From positions 26,400-90,399 of the forward strand of contig NZ_JBHTKH010000016.1 of the NCBI RefSeq assembly GCF_042676085.1: 64,000 nucleotides of DNA. The letters run 5' to 3'. The DNA comes from Terrabacter terrigena. GTDB lineage: Bacteria > Actinomycetota > Actinomycetes > Actinomycetales > Dermatophilaceae. The notes below the pieces were generated by a model. It made no database searches. It was not told where the DNA came from and saw only the letters and a list, made by a program, of their open reading frames with translations. The position numbers and the translations under genes were made by a program. Position 1 is the stretch's first letter; every line of letters starts with the position of its first letter. Of the stretch, positions 36,214 through 45,787 are shown one piece after another.

Positions 36214-36858
36214 ATGACAACGGTCATCGGGGCGAGCGAGTTCTACGCGGTCGCGTCCGCCGACGAGTGGCGGCTGACGTTCGAAGGGGCGCTGGCGCAC
36301 TACCCGTGCCCCGACGCCCGGGCCAGGCTCGAGTTCGCCGCTCGCGTGGTGGAGCTGTCGCCGGAGGGCTACGGGCCGGACCTCGAGCTCAGGGCGGCCG
36401 GCGTGACCGTGCGCCTTGCCTCCTCGTGGGACGCCGGCGGGCTGCCCGAGGCGGCTGCCGCTCTCGCCGCCTCCGTCTCCGAGGTCGCCGGGCGGCTCGG
36501 CCTCACCGCCGACGTCTCGCACCTGCAGTCGATCCAGATCGCGATCGACGGCGGGATGGGCTCGGTCCCGTTCTGGCAGGCCGTGACGGGCTACGACCAG
36601 GTCGCCGACGCCGACATCATCGACCCGTTGGGCCGTGGACCCGGCGTCTGGAACCAGGCGGTCAACGACGGCCGCGACGCGCCCGCGCGGATCCACGTCG
36701 ACCTCAGCACGTCGGCGGCCGAGGTCGCCAGGCGCATCGAGGCGGCGGTCCGGGCCGGTGGCCGCGTCGTCGACGACTCGCACGCCCCGCACTGGTTCAC
36801 CCTGGCCGACCCGTCCGGCAACCTCGTCGACCTGGCGGCGTGGCCCGACCTGCCGTAG
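36214..36858 (+). CDS. Fusion of a degenerate pterin-dehydratase-like domain and a VOC domain
   Basis: The 214-residue protein has an N-terminal half that follows the pattern of pterin-4a-carbinolamine dehydratase (WRLTFEGALAHYPCPDARAR, FAARVVELSPEGYGPDLELR, VTVRLASSWDAGGLPEAA). The histidine pair of that enzyme reads GYG, so catalysis is doubtful. The C-terminal half is a glyoxalase-like VOC domain (AIDGGMGSVPFWQAVTGYDQ, then WFTLADPSGNLVDLAAW). GGGAGGCAGG precedes the ATG. Function unknown. Confidence 0.8.
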   Translation: MTTVIGASEFYAVASADEWRLTFEGALAHYPCPDARARLEFAARVVELSPEGYGPDLELRAAGVTVRLASSWDAGGLPEAAAALAASVSEVAGRLGLTADVSHLQSIQIAIDGGMGSVPFWQAVTGYDQVADADIIDPLGRGPGVWNQAVNDGRDAPARIHVDLSTSAAEVARRIEAAVRAGGRVVDDSHAPHWFTLADPSGNLVDLAAWPDLP

Positions 36859-36926
36859 CGGCGGCCGACTCACCCCCGATGCTCGGATGGTGGCGGGAGG
36901 CGGCCCTGCAGGCGCACGATGACGTG

Positions 36927-37442
36927 ATGGAGACCTGGGACGCCCTGAGGGCGCGGCGCAACGTCCGGCAGTTCACCGACCAGCCGGTGCCAGAGCACGA
37001 TCTCGACCGGATCCTCGAGGCCGGGCGACGCGCCCCGTCTGCGAGCAACTGGCAGCCGTGGGACTTCGTGCTCGTCACCGACCGGGCGCAGCTCGTCGAG
37101 CTGGCGAAGGTCTGGCAGGGCGCGAGACACGTCGCCGGCGCGGCCGCCGCGATCGCCATCGTCGCGCCCCAGCCGGAGGACGACCGACAGGCAGCGCTCG
37201 TGCAGTACGACCTCGGGCAGGCCACCTACGCGATGACCGTCGCCGCGGCGGACCTCGGCGTGGGCACCGGCCACGCGGCGGCGGCCGACCAGGAGCAGGC
37301 CAGGGCCGTGCTCGGCTTCCCGGAGGGCAAGTTCCTGGCGTACGTCCTCTCCGTCGGCTACCCGGCGGACAAGCCGCTGGCCGTCATCCAGCGGCTCGAC
37401 CGACGACCCTTCGACGAGGTCGTGCACCGCGGCACGTGGTGA
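36927..37442 (+). CDS. Nitroreductase-family flavoprotein
   Basis: The 171-residue protein has nitroreductase/FMN-binding features: RARRNVRQF at the start, ILEAGRRAPSASNWQPWDFV, and LAYVLSVGYPADKP with the C-terminal FMN loop. These are NAD(P)H-dependent FMN oxidoreductases of broad substrate range. Start 36927 gives the usual family N-terminus; an alternative ATG lies at 36879. It follows the VOC-fusion gene by 68 bases on the same strand. Confidence 0.85.
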   Translation: METWDALRARRNVRQFTDQPVPEHDLDRILEAGRRAPSASNWQPWDFVLVTDRAQLVELAKVWQGARHVAGAAAAIAIVAPQPEDDRQAALVQYDLGQATYAMTVAAADLGVGTGHAAAADQEQARAVLGFPEGKFLAYVLSVGYPADKPLAVIQRLDRRPFDEVVHRGTW

Positions 37443-37472
37443 CCGGCTCATCCACCCCCCGGCGCCGAAGCC

Positions 37473-39110
<1,638 letters not shown>

Positions 39111-39146
39111 GCCCGACAGCCTAGAGGCGGTTGGAGGGTGGTCCGG

Positions 39147-40340
39147 TCACAGGTGGTGGACGACGACGTCGTCGCCGCTGATGAGCTGGTCGACCGACTC
39201 GGGCACCTCGATGAGGCAGTTCGCGGCGGCGAGCGCCGTGAGGTGCCGGGCATCGGGGGCTCTGACGGTGCCGTCCGGGGCGAGCACGCTCGTGACGAAC
39301 TGGACGCGGCCGGTGCGGGTGCGTCGGGTCCTTCCCGTGTAGGCCGCCCGGCCGGCCCGTCGCGCGGGCGCACCGTGCCGCCGGTCGAGCGCCGGGCGCA
39401 TGAGCACGTGGAAGGCCACGAACGCGCCGACGGGGGTGCCGGGCAGGCAGACCATGGGGGTCGAGCCGTAGCGGCCGAGTCCCTGGGGTCCGCCGGGCTG
39501 CATCGCGAGGTGCACGAACGCGAAGCCGGGCAGCGGCGAACAGACCTGCCGCACGACCTCGTAGGCGCCGGCGCTGACCCCTCCGGTGGTGACGACCAGG
39601 TCGACCCCGGGGTCCGCGTCCAGCGCGTCGAGCAGCGCGCGCAGCTCGTCGGGCTCGTCGGAGCAGACCTCGACCCGAACCACGGCGCAGCCCGCCCCCT
39701 CGGCGAGGGCCGCGACCATGTCGGAGTTCGACTCGTGGATGCCGCCGGCCCCCGGGTCGCTCTCGGCGCGCACGAGCTCGGCGCCGGTCGCGACGACGGC
39801 GACGCGGGTGCGCGCCCGCACGTCGACCGCCGTGCAGCCGGCCGAACGGCCCAGGGCGATGAGTGCCGGCGTGACCTCGGATCCCGTTGCGGCAAGGACC
39901 GACCCGGCGAACACGTCCTCGCCGCGAAGCCGGACGTGCTGCCCGTCGGCGGGTGCCGCGTCGATGGTGACCGTGCCCGGTGCTGGACCGGTGGGAGCCG
40001 CGTCCGTGCGCTCGACAGGGACGACCGCGACGGTGCCCACCGGCACCCGGGCGCCGGTCATCACCCGTGCCGCCTGGCCCTCGGCCAGCTCGAAACCGGG
40101 CGCCGACCCCGCCGGCACGTCGCCGACCACCTCGTAGGTGCGCTGGTCCGGACCGGCCGGCCGGACGGCATACCCGTCCATGGCGGACGAGTCGAAGCGC
40201 GGCAGGTCGTCGACGGCGACGAGCTGCGCCGCCAGCCGGCGCCCGGCTGCGTGCCGGTCGAGCGCGACCGTCTCGACGACGCCGTCGCCGAGGAGCCGCT
40301 CGACGGCGGCACGGTGCTCGGCGACCGGTACGTGACCCAC
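39147..40340 (-). CDS. moeA: Molybdopterin molybdotransferase
   Basis: The 397-residue protein shows MoeA domains: DSSAMDGYAVR at 50-60, PVGTVAVVPVERTD, TGAELVRAESDPGAGGIHES, and TTGGVSAGAYEVVRQV, the MoeA active-site loop. It ends in a CinA-like and beta-barrel C-terminus. It inserts molybdate into adenylated molybdopterin. With mobA, fdhD and the cox genes it forms a regional molybdenum-enzyme theme. The start GTG 40340 lies seven bases after CAGACT. A GTATGCCG-family word lies in the gene at 40166. Confidence 0.92.
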   Translation of the reverse strand: MGHVPVAEHRAAVERLLGDGVVETVALDRHAAGRRLAAQLVAVDDLPRFDSSAMDGYAVRPAGPDQRTYEVVGDVPAGSAPGFELAEGQAARVMTGARVPVGTVAVVPVERTDAAPTGPAPGTVTIDAAPADGQHVRLRGEDVFAGSVLAATGSEVTPALIALGRSAGCTAVDVRARTRVAVVATGAELVRAESDPGAGGIHESNSDMVAALAEGAGCAVVRVEVCSDEPDELRALLDALDADPGVDLVVTTGGVSAGAYEVVRQVCSPLPGFAFVHLAMQPGGPQGLGRYGSTPMVCLPGTPVGAFVAFHVLMRPALDRRHGAPARRAGRAAYTGRTRRTRTGRVQFVTSVLAPDGTVRAPDARHLTALAAANCLIEVPESVDQLISGDDVVVHHL

Positions 40341-40555
40341 GCGCGCCAGTCTGGCGCATGGCGTCCCGGTACGTTGAGCCGCATGGCGACGGTCGACGGC
40401 TTCCGGCTGGACGGGGTGCCGCCGGGCGTGGCCACCGCCGCGACCGGCGAGTGGGACGACGCGGCATGCGCGCACCGTCGCGATGAGCTGAGACTGCGCT
40501 GTAGGTCTCGGGGCCGCGCCCTCGGACGGCACCACCTCGCGGCTAGGGTCTGCGA

Positions 40556-40927
40556 ATGCTCGCCTCCCCGATCCGCCGCCACATCGGCCAGGTCTTCGTC
40601 CCCGTCAGCGACCTGGCCCGCTCGGCGCAGTGGTATGCCGCCGTGCTGGGTTTCGAGCCCGCGGCCACCTCCCACGACGACACGATCCTCGACATCCCGG
40701 TGCAGGACGGGCCGAGGCTGGCCCTCGACGCCAACCGTCCCGACTTCACCGCCGACGGGCCGCCGCGGTTCTTCTGGTGGACCGACGACCTCGCCGCGAC
40801 GATCGAGCACCTCCGGCGCCTCGACGTGCGCATCACCTCGGACATCGAGGACATCGGCAGCGTCTTCTTCGTCCAGTTCGAGGACCCAGACGGCAACCCG
40901 CTCATGGTCTGCCAGCGCGCCGCCTGA
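40556..40927 (+). CDS. VOC-superfamily protein
   Basis: The 123-residue protein is a single VOC domain: HIGQVFVPVSDLARSAQWYA, the middle LDIPVQDGPRLALDANRPDF and the end FFVQFEDPDGNPLMVCQR. It should bind a metal or small ligand; the substrate is unknown. TAGGGT at 40544-40549 ends six bases before the ATG, so the transcript is leaderless. The neighbours are moeA (divergent) and sdaA (convergent). Confidence 0.85.
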   Translation: MLASPIRRHIGQVFVPVSDLARSAQWYAAVLGFEPAATSHDDTILDIPVQDGPRLALDANRPDFTADGPPRFFWWTDDLAATIEHLRRLDVRITSDIEDIGSVFFVQFEDPDGNPLMVCQRAA

Positions 40928-40964
40928 CCACATCGGCGATGGGTCAGGGCCGCTCAGCGCCCGG

Positions 40965-42338
40965 TCAGCACTCGATGACGTTGACGGCGAGGCCGCCGCG
41001 CGCCGTCTCCTTGTACTTCACCTTCATGTCGCGGCCGGTCTCGCGCATCGTCTTGATCACCTTGTCGAGGCTGACGACGTGCGACCCGTCGCCGCGCAGG
41101 GCGGTGCGGGCGGCGGTGATGGCCTTGACCGACGCGATGGCGTTGCGCTCGATGCACGGGATCTGGACCAGGCCCCCGACGGGGTCGCAGGTGAGTCCGA
41201 GGTTGTGCTCCATGCCGATCTCGGCGGCGTTCTCGACCTGCTCGGGCGTGCCGCCCATGACGGCGGCCATGGCCCCCGCCGCCATCGAGCAGGCCGAGCC
41301 GACCTCACCCTGGCACCCGACCTCGGCGCCCGAGATGGAAGCCGTCTCCTTGTAGATGACGCCGATCGCGCCGGCGGTCAGCAGGAAGCGCACGATGCCG
41401 TCGCGGTCGGCGCCGTTGACGAAGTTCGCGTAGTAGTGCAGCACGGCCGGGATGATGCCGGCGGCGCCGTTGGTCGGTGCGGTCACGACGCGCCCACCGG
41501 AGGCGTTCTCCTCGTTGACCGCGAGCGCGTAGAGGGTGATCCAGTCCATCCCGCGCAGGGGGTCGTCGCTTGCACCCTCGAGGCGCAGTCGCCGGGCGAG
41601 CTCGGGCGCCCGACGACGCACCTTCAGGCCACCGGGCAGGACGCCCTCGGTGTCGATGCCGTTGCGCACGCATTCCTTCATGACGCGCCAGATGTCGAGC
41701 AGCCCGTCGCGCACCTCCTGCTCGGTGCGCCAGGACAGCTCGTTCTCGAGCATGATCCGCGAGATCGACTTGCCCGTCTCCTTGCAGTGGGCGAGCAGCT
41801 CGTCACCCGTGCGGAACGGGTGGGCGACCGGCGTGGAGTCCTCGACGATCTTCGTCTCGCCGTCGGCGTCGCCGCCGACCACGAACCCGCCGCCGACGGA
41901 GTAGTAGGTGCGCTCGGCGAGGGTTTCCCCCGACGCGTCGAGGGCGGTGAACGTCATGCCGTTGGGGTGCACCGGCAGCGTCTTGCGGCGGTGCAGCACG
42001 AGGTCCTCGTCCTCGACGAAGTCGATCTCGTGCTCGCCCAGCAGCGAGAGCCGGCGAGTCGAGCGGATCTCGGCGAGCCGGTCCTCGACGGCCCGGGGGT
42101 CGCAGAGCTCGGGCCGCTCACCGGTGAGGCCGAGCAGGACCGCCTTGTCGCTGCCGTGTCCGTGGCCGGTCGCTCCCAGCGAGCCGAAGAGCTGGGAGTG
42201 CACTCGCGAGACCCGCTCGAGGACGCCCTCCTCGCGCAGTCGCTCGGCGAACATCGCGGCTGCCCGCATCGGCCCGACGGTGTGCGAGCTCGACGGCCCG
42301 ATGCCGATCGAGAAGAGGTCGAAAACGCTGAGCGCCAT
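40965..42338 (-). CDS. sdaA: L-serine ammonia-lyase, iron-sulfur, single-chain
   Basis: The 457-residue enzyme fuses the beta and alpha parts of the bacterial serine dehydratase. The N-terminus SVFDLFSIGIGPSSSHTVGP starts the beta-domain. The catalytic half has SISGAEVGCQGEVGSACSMA. Cys342, Cys384 and Cys395 match the three-cysteine spacing of the 4Fe-4S cluster. It deaminates L-serine to pyruvate and ammonia in the cytoplasm and is oxygen-sensitive. AGGACACC stands just before the ATG at 42338. Confidence 0.94.
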   Translation of the reverse strand: MALSVFDLFSIGIGPSSSHTVGPMRAAAMFAERLREEGVLERVSRVHSQLFGSLGATGHGHGSDKAVLLGLTGERPELCDPRAVEDRLAEIRSTRRLSLLGEHEIDFVEDEDLVLHRRKTLPVHPNGMTFTALDASGETLAERTYYSVGGGFVVGGDADGETKIVEDSTPVAHPFRTGDELLAHCKETGKSISRIMLENELSWRTEQEVRDGLLDIWRVMKECVRNGIDTEGVLPGGLKVRRRAPELARRLRLEGASDDPLRGMDWITLYALAVNEENASGGRVVTAPTNGAAGIIPAVLHYYANFVNGADRDGIVRFLLTAGAIGVIYKETASISGAEVGCQGEVGSACSMAAGAMAAVMGGTPEQVENAAEIGMEHNLGLTCDPVGGLVQIPCIERNAIASVKAITAARTALRGDGSHVVSLDKVIKTMRETGRDMKVKYKETARGGLAVNVIEC

Positions 42339-42521
42339 GGTGTCCTGACTTCGTGTCGTCGTTGACGGCTGCCGCCCTGGGTGTGGTCGACCCGTCGAGC
42401 GTACGTCCAGCGTCCAGGAGCACGCACGCAGCCCTGCAGGGCGCCGGCGAACGACGGCCGCGCCACCACGGCTCGACGGCCACGGGGTGGCCGCCCCACG
42501 GGTGCAGCCTAGAGTCGAGCA

Positions 42522-43469
42522 ATGCCGCAACCACGCTGGGTCGACGCCGCCACGGTACGCCGATCGCTGTCGCCGGACCGCGCCCGTCGTCTCGTGCGCC
42601 AGGCCCTTGCCGACGGTCTCGACCCCTCGGCGGACCCGCTGCGCCAGGCGGTGCCGGCGGGCGACGGGCAGCTGCTCGTGATGCCGTCGGCCAACCGCCG
42701 GGCCGCCGGGGTCAAGGTGCTCTCCGTCGCGCCCGGCAACCCCGCTCGTGACCTCGAGCGCATCCAGGCCGTCTACGTGCTGATGGACACCGAGACGCTG
42801 ACCCCGTCGGTGCTCATCGACGGGTCCGCGGTCACGTCGCTGCGCACGCCGGCCGTCTCTGCCGTGGCGATGGAGGCGCTCGCACCCGCCGTGGTGGACG
42901 CAGCCGTCGTCTTCGGCACCGGCCCGCAGGCGGTGGGTCACGTGGAGGCGCTGCTGGCCATCCGGCACACTCCCTCGGTGACGGTCGTGGGGCGCCGCGG
43001 CGAGGCTGCACGCGCCACGGCACAACGGGTCTCGAGCCTCACCGGCCACGGGCGGCTGGACGTCAGGGCCCTGACCGTCGACGACGACGCGGTCGAGGAC
43101 GCCGTGCGAGCGGCGCAGGTGGTGGTCACCGCGACGTCCGCTGCAACCCCCGTGCTCGGCGACGACTGGGTGGCCGACGGCGCCTGCGTGGTGGCCATCG
43201 GCTCCCACGAGGCGCACCGCCGCGAGCTCGGCTCGGGTCTGCTCGGGCGCTCCCTCGTCGTCGTCGAGGACCTCGCCACGGCCCACCGCGAGGCCGGGGA
43301 CGTCATCCTCGCCGCAGCCCAGGGCGCGATGGACTGGGACGACGTCCACACGCTCCAGGACCTCGTGCTGGGCAGGGTCGAGCGCGCGAGCGACCGGCCG
43401 AACGTCTTCAAGAGTGTGGGCATGGCCTGGCAGGACCTCGTCATCGCCGAGCACGTGGCCAGGCACTGA
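42522..43469 (+). CDS. Ornithine cyclodeaminase/mu-crystallin family protein
   Basis: The 315-residue protein has the NAD-binding fold of the ornithine cyclodeaminase family: VKVLSVAPGNPARDLERIQA, TSLRTPAVSAVAMEALAP and VFGTGPQAVGHVEALL, then VEDLATAHREAGDVI. Members include ornithine cyclodeaminase, alanine dehydrogenase and ketimine reductase; which one this is cannot be told. TAGAGT at 42510-42515 is six bases upstream of the ATG. It is divergent from sdaA. Confidence 0.88.
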   Translation: MPQPRWVDAATVRRSLSPDRARRLVRQALADGLDPSADPLRQAVPAGDGQLLVMPSANRRAAGVKVLSVAPGNPARDLERIQAVYVLMDTETLTPSVLIDGSAVTSLRTPAVSAVAMEALAPAVVDAAVVFGTGPQAVGHVEALLAIRHTPSVTVVGRRGEAARATAQRVSSLTGHGRLDVRALTVDDDAVEDAVRAAQVVVTATSAATPVLGDDWVADGACVVAIGSHEAHRRELGSGLLGRSLVVVEDLATAHREAGDVILAAAQGAMDWDDVHTLQDLVLGRVERASDRPNVFKSVGMAWQDLVIAEHVARH

Positions 43470-43478
43470 GCAGGCCCT

Positions 43479-44132
43479 TCACGCGCTGGCGACGACCTCG
43501 TCGATCGGCGATGGACCGTCATTGAAGGCGATGATGCGTCGTGCGGTCGTCTCGGGGTGGGCCACGACCGAGCGGATGACGTGCGCGACGTTGCCGCGCG
43601 AGACCTGACCGGGGGAGATCCCTTTCCCGGCAGAGATGTGTCCCGTCGCCGCGTCCAGGGTCAGGGAGCTCGGACGCAGGATGGTCCAGGCGAGGTCGGT
43701 GCCCTGAAGGTGGTCGTCCGCCGCCGTCTTCGCATCGGCGTACGGGTAGAACGGGTTGTCTGGCGGCACACCGTGATCCGGGCCTGCGCCGAAGTACGAG
43801 ACCATGACGTAGCGGTCGACACCGGCAGCGGCTGTCGCGTCCATGGAACGGATCGCGGCGTCGCGGTCGACGGCGTACGTACGCGTGGGGTTGCCGCCAC
43901 CAGCGCCGGCGGACCACACGACGACGTCGCGGCCACGGATGACGTCGGTCAGCTGTTCTGTGGTCGCCGACTCGACGTCGAGCACCGCGGCGGTTGCGCC
44001 GGTGGCCTCCACGTCGGCGACGTGGTCGGGGTTGCGCAGGACCGACCTGACGTCGTGGCCCTCGGCGACGAGGAGCGGGGCGGCGAGCAGCGCGACCTTG
44101 CCGTGCCCTCCGATGATGAGAACTCGTGCCAT
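43479..44132 (-). CDS. NAD(P)H-binding SDR-like protein
   Basis: The 217-residue protein has an atypical SDR/NmrA-like Rossmann fold: MARVLIIGGHGKVALLAAPL, LDVESATTEQLTDVIRGRDV, YVMVSYFGAGPDHG and LQGTDLAWTILRPSSLT. Such proteins reduce quinones or sense the redox state. It converges on the mu-crystallin-like gene with nine bases between. It is the last gene of the minus-strand block after coxG, 85 bases downstream, possibly on the same transcript. Confidence 0.88.
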   Translation of the reverse strand: MARVLIIGGHGKVALLAAPLLVAEGHDVRSVLRNPDHVADVEATGATAAVLDVESATTEQLTDVIRGRDVVVWSAGAGGGNPTRTYAVDRDAAIRSMDATAAAGVDRYVMVSYFGAGPDHGVPPDNPFYPYADAKTAADDHLQGTDLAWTILRPSSLTLDAATGHISAGKGISPGQVSRGNVAHVIRSVVAHPETTARRIIAFNDGPSPIDEVVASA

Positions 44133-44217
44133 GACCCCACCATCGCAGAGCCTCGCCCAGAAGGCCCGGTCCCGTCGCGAAGGTGCGTGACGGAGTGCTC
44201 TCTCGATTGACGGTTCG

Positions 44218-44922
44218 TCAGTCGCGGCTCCGGCGGCCGATGAGCCAGCCGAGCAGGGCGCCGCCGGCGGCGGCCGCGGCGTAGCCGGCATACCTCTGGA
44301 CGAGCACCGGCATGACGGCCGACCCGAGGTCGAGGGGGGCGTCCTCCTCGACCTCCGAGGTCACCCGCCGGTGCGGCGCCGTGTCGGCGGCGAGCGCGTC
44401 GGAGCCGGTCTCGACGAATTCCGTTGCGGGAGAGTCGTCGGCGGCCGGCTCGCCCGAGCCCGCAGCCTCCTGCGCACCGGTCTCACCGAGCTGCTTCTCG
44501 ATGCACGCGACGAAGGCCTGGAGCAGCTTGTCGGAGACGTCCTGCATGACGCCCCGGCCGAACTGCGCCGGCTTGCCGGTGACGGCGAGGTCGGTGGTCA
44601 CGTCGGCCCGCGTGCCGTCGCCGTCCGGCGCCAGTTGGATCGAGACGGTCGCCCCGGCCGTGCCGTTGCCACGCTTGTCCTTGCCCTTTGCGTCGATGAC
44701 GGCACGGTGGGTCGCGTCGTCACGCTCGACGAACGAGCCCGAGCCGGAGTAGACGAGCGCGATCGGGCCGAGCTTGACCTTGACCGTGCCGGAGAAACCG
44801 TCGTCGGTCACCCCCGTCACGGTCGCCCCCGGGAAGCAGCCGCCGACGCGCTCGAGGTCCATGAAGAGGGCCCACGCGTCGTCGACCGACGTCGGCACGG
44901 TGAAGGAGTGTGTCAGCTCCAT
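44218..44922 (-). CDS. coxG: CoxG-like SRPBCC protein with C-terminal membrane helix
   Basis: The 234-residue protein has an N-terminal SRPBCC domain of the CO dehydrogenase subunit G type (HSFTVPTSVDDAWALFMDLE, GCFPGATVT, then TGKPAQFGRGVMQDVSDKLL). An acidic linker (160-200) and a last hydrophobic helix (AGYAAAAAGGALLGWLIG) follow. CoxG is thought to anchor the hydroxylase to the membrane; the helix here fits that. It lies seven bases after coxM in the operon. Confidence 0.88.
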   Translation of the reverse strand: MELTHSFTVPTSVDDAWALFMDLERVGGCFPGATVTGVTDDGFSGTVKVKLGPIALVYSGSGSFVERDDATHRAVIDAKGKDKRGNGTAGATVSIQLAPDGDGTRADVTTDLAVTGKPAQFGRGVMQDVSDKLLQAFVACIEKQLGETGAQEAAGSGEPAADDSPATEFVETGSDALAADTAPHRRVTSEVEEDAPLDLGSAVMPVLVQRYAGYAAAAAGGALLGWLIGRRSRD

Positions 44923-44929
44923 CCGGCGA

Positions 44930-45787
44930 TCACGCTCCTGCCGCGGCGAGGACCGCGCGCCGCGTCAGCACCGTGGCGAGGTGCTTGCGGTAGTCGGCGT
45001 CGCCGTTGAGGTCGGAGGGCGGGTTGGTTCCCTCGGCGACGGACGCGACCGCCGCACGGACCGCCTCGTCGGTGGCCGCCTTGCCGACGAGCGCCTCCTC
45101 GACGGCCTTGGCGCGCAAGGGGGTCGAGCCCATGTTGGTCAGGCCTACCCGCGCCTCGGCGATCGAGCCGCCTTCGCTGCGCACCGTGGCCGCGACGCCG
45201 ACGATCGACCACTGGTGGCTGACACGGACGAACTTCTCGTAGTGCGCGCCCCACCCGGTGTGCTTCGGGATGCGGATCTGGGTGAGCAGCTCGCCCTCGC
45301 CCACCGCGGTGGTGAAGAGGTCCTCGAAGAAGTCGTCGGCCGCGACGGTGCGCGTGGACCCGCCCGATCCGGCGATGACGAGCTCGGCACCGAGTGCGAG
45401 CGCCGGTGCCCCGACGTCGCCCGCCGGGTCGGCGTGCACGAGCGCACCGCCCACCGTGCCGCGGTGCCGAATCTGCGGGTCGGCCACGGTGGCGATGGCC
45501 TTGTTCAGCAGGGCCGCGTGCGTCGAGACGGCCTCGGAGGCCAGCACGGCGGCATACGTGGTCATGGCGCCGATGACGACGTGGTCGCCGTCCTCGCTGA
45601 TGCCCTGGAGCTCCTCGATGCGCCCGAGGTCGATGACGACGCTCGGTGCGTTGAGGCGCATCCGGAGGATCGGCAGGAGCGACTGGCCGCCGGCGAGCAC
45701 CTTGGCCTCGTCGCCGTGCTCGACGAGCGCAGCCAGAGCGTCGGCGACGGAGGTCGGTGCGAGGTAGTCGAACGGTGCGGGGATCAC
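44930..45787 (-). CDS. coxM: Molybdenum hydroxylase medium subunit, FAD-binding
   Basis: The 285-residue protein matches the FAD subunit of CO dehydrogenase and xanthine dehydrogenase families: AGGQSLLP at 32-39 and TVGGALVHADPAGD at 111-124 bind FAD. SHQWSIVGVAATV and ARVGLTNMGSTPLR follow. It accepts electrons from the 2Fe-2S subunit. Its start overlaps the coxL stop by four bases (translational coupling); coxG follows after seven bases. The S-L-M order is that of form II enzymes. Confidence 0.93.
   Translation of the reverse strand: MIPAPFDYLAPTSVADALAALVEHGDEAKVLAGGQSLLPILRMRLNAPSVVIDLGRIEELQGISEDGDHVVIGAMTTYAAVLASEAVSTHAALLNKAIATVADPQIRHRGTVGGALVHADPAGDVGAPALALGAELVIAGSGGSTRTVAADDFFEDLFTTAVGEGELLTQIRIPKHTGWGAHYEKFVRVSHQWSIVGVAATVRSEGGSIAEARVGLTNMGSTPLRAKAVEEALVGKAATDEAVRAAVASVAEGTNPPSDLNGDADYRKHLATVLTRRAVLAAAGA

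Noticed and set aside
40383..40555. Possible plus-strand gene starting MATVDGFRLDGVPPGVATA
   Set aside because: It has a good -10-like hexamer (TACGTT) 7 bases upstream, but the frame soon becomes Arg/Ser-rich and runs through the VOC gene. It may be a remnant.
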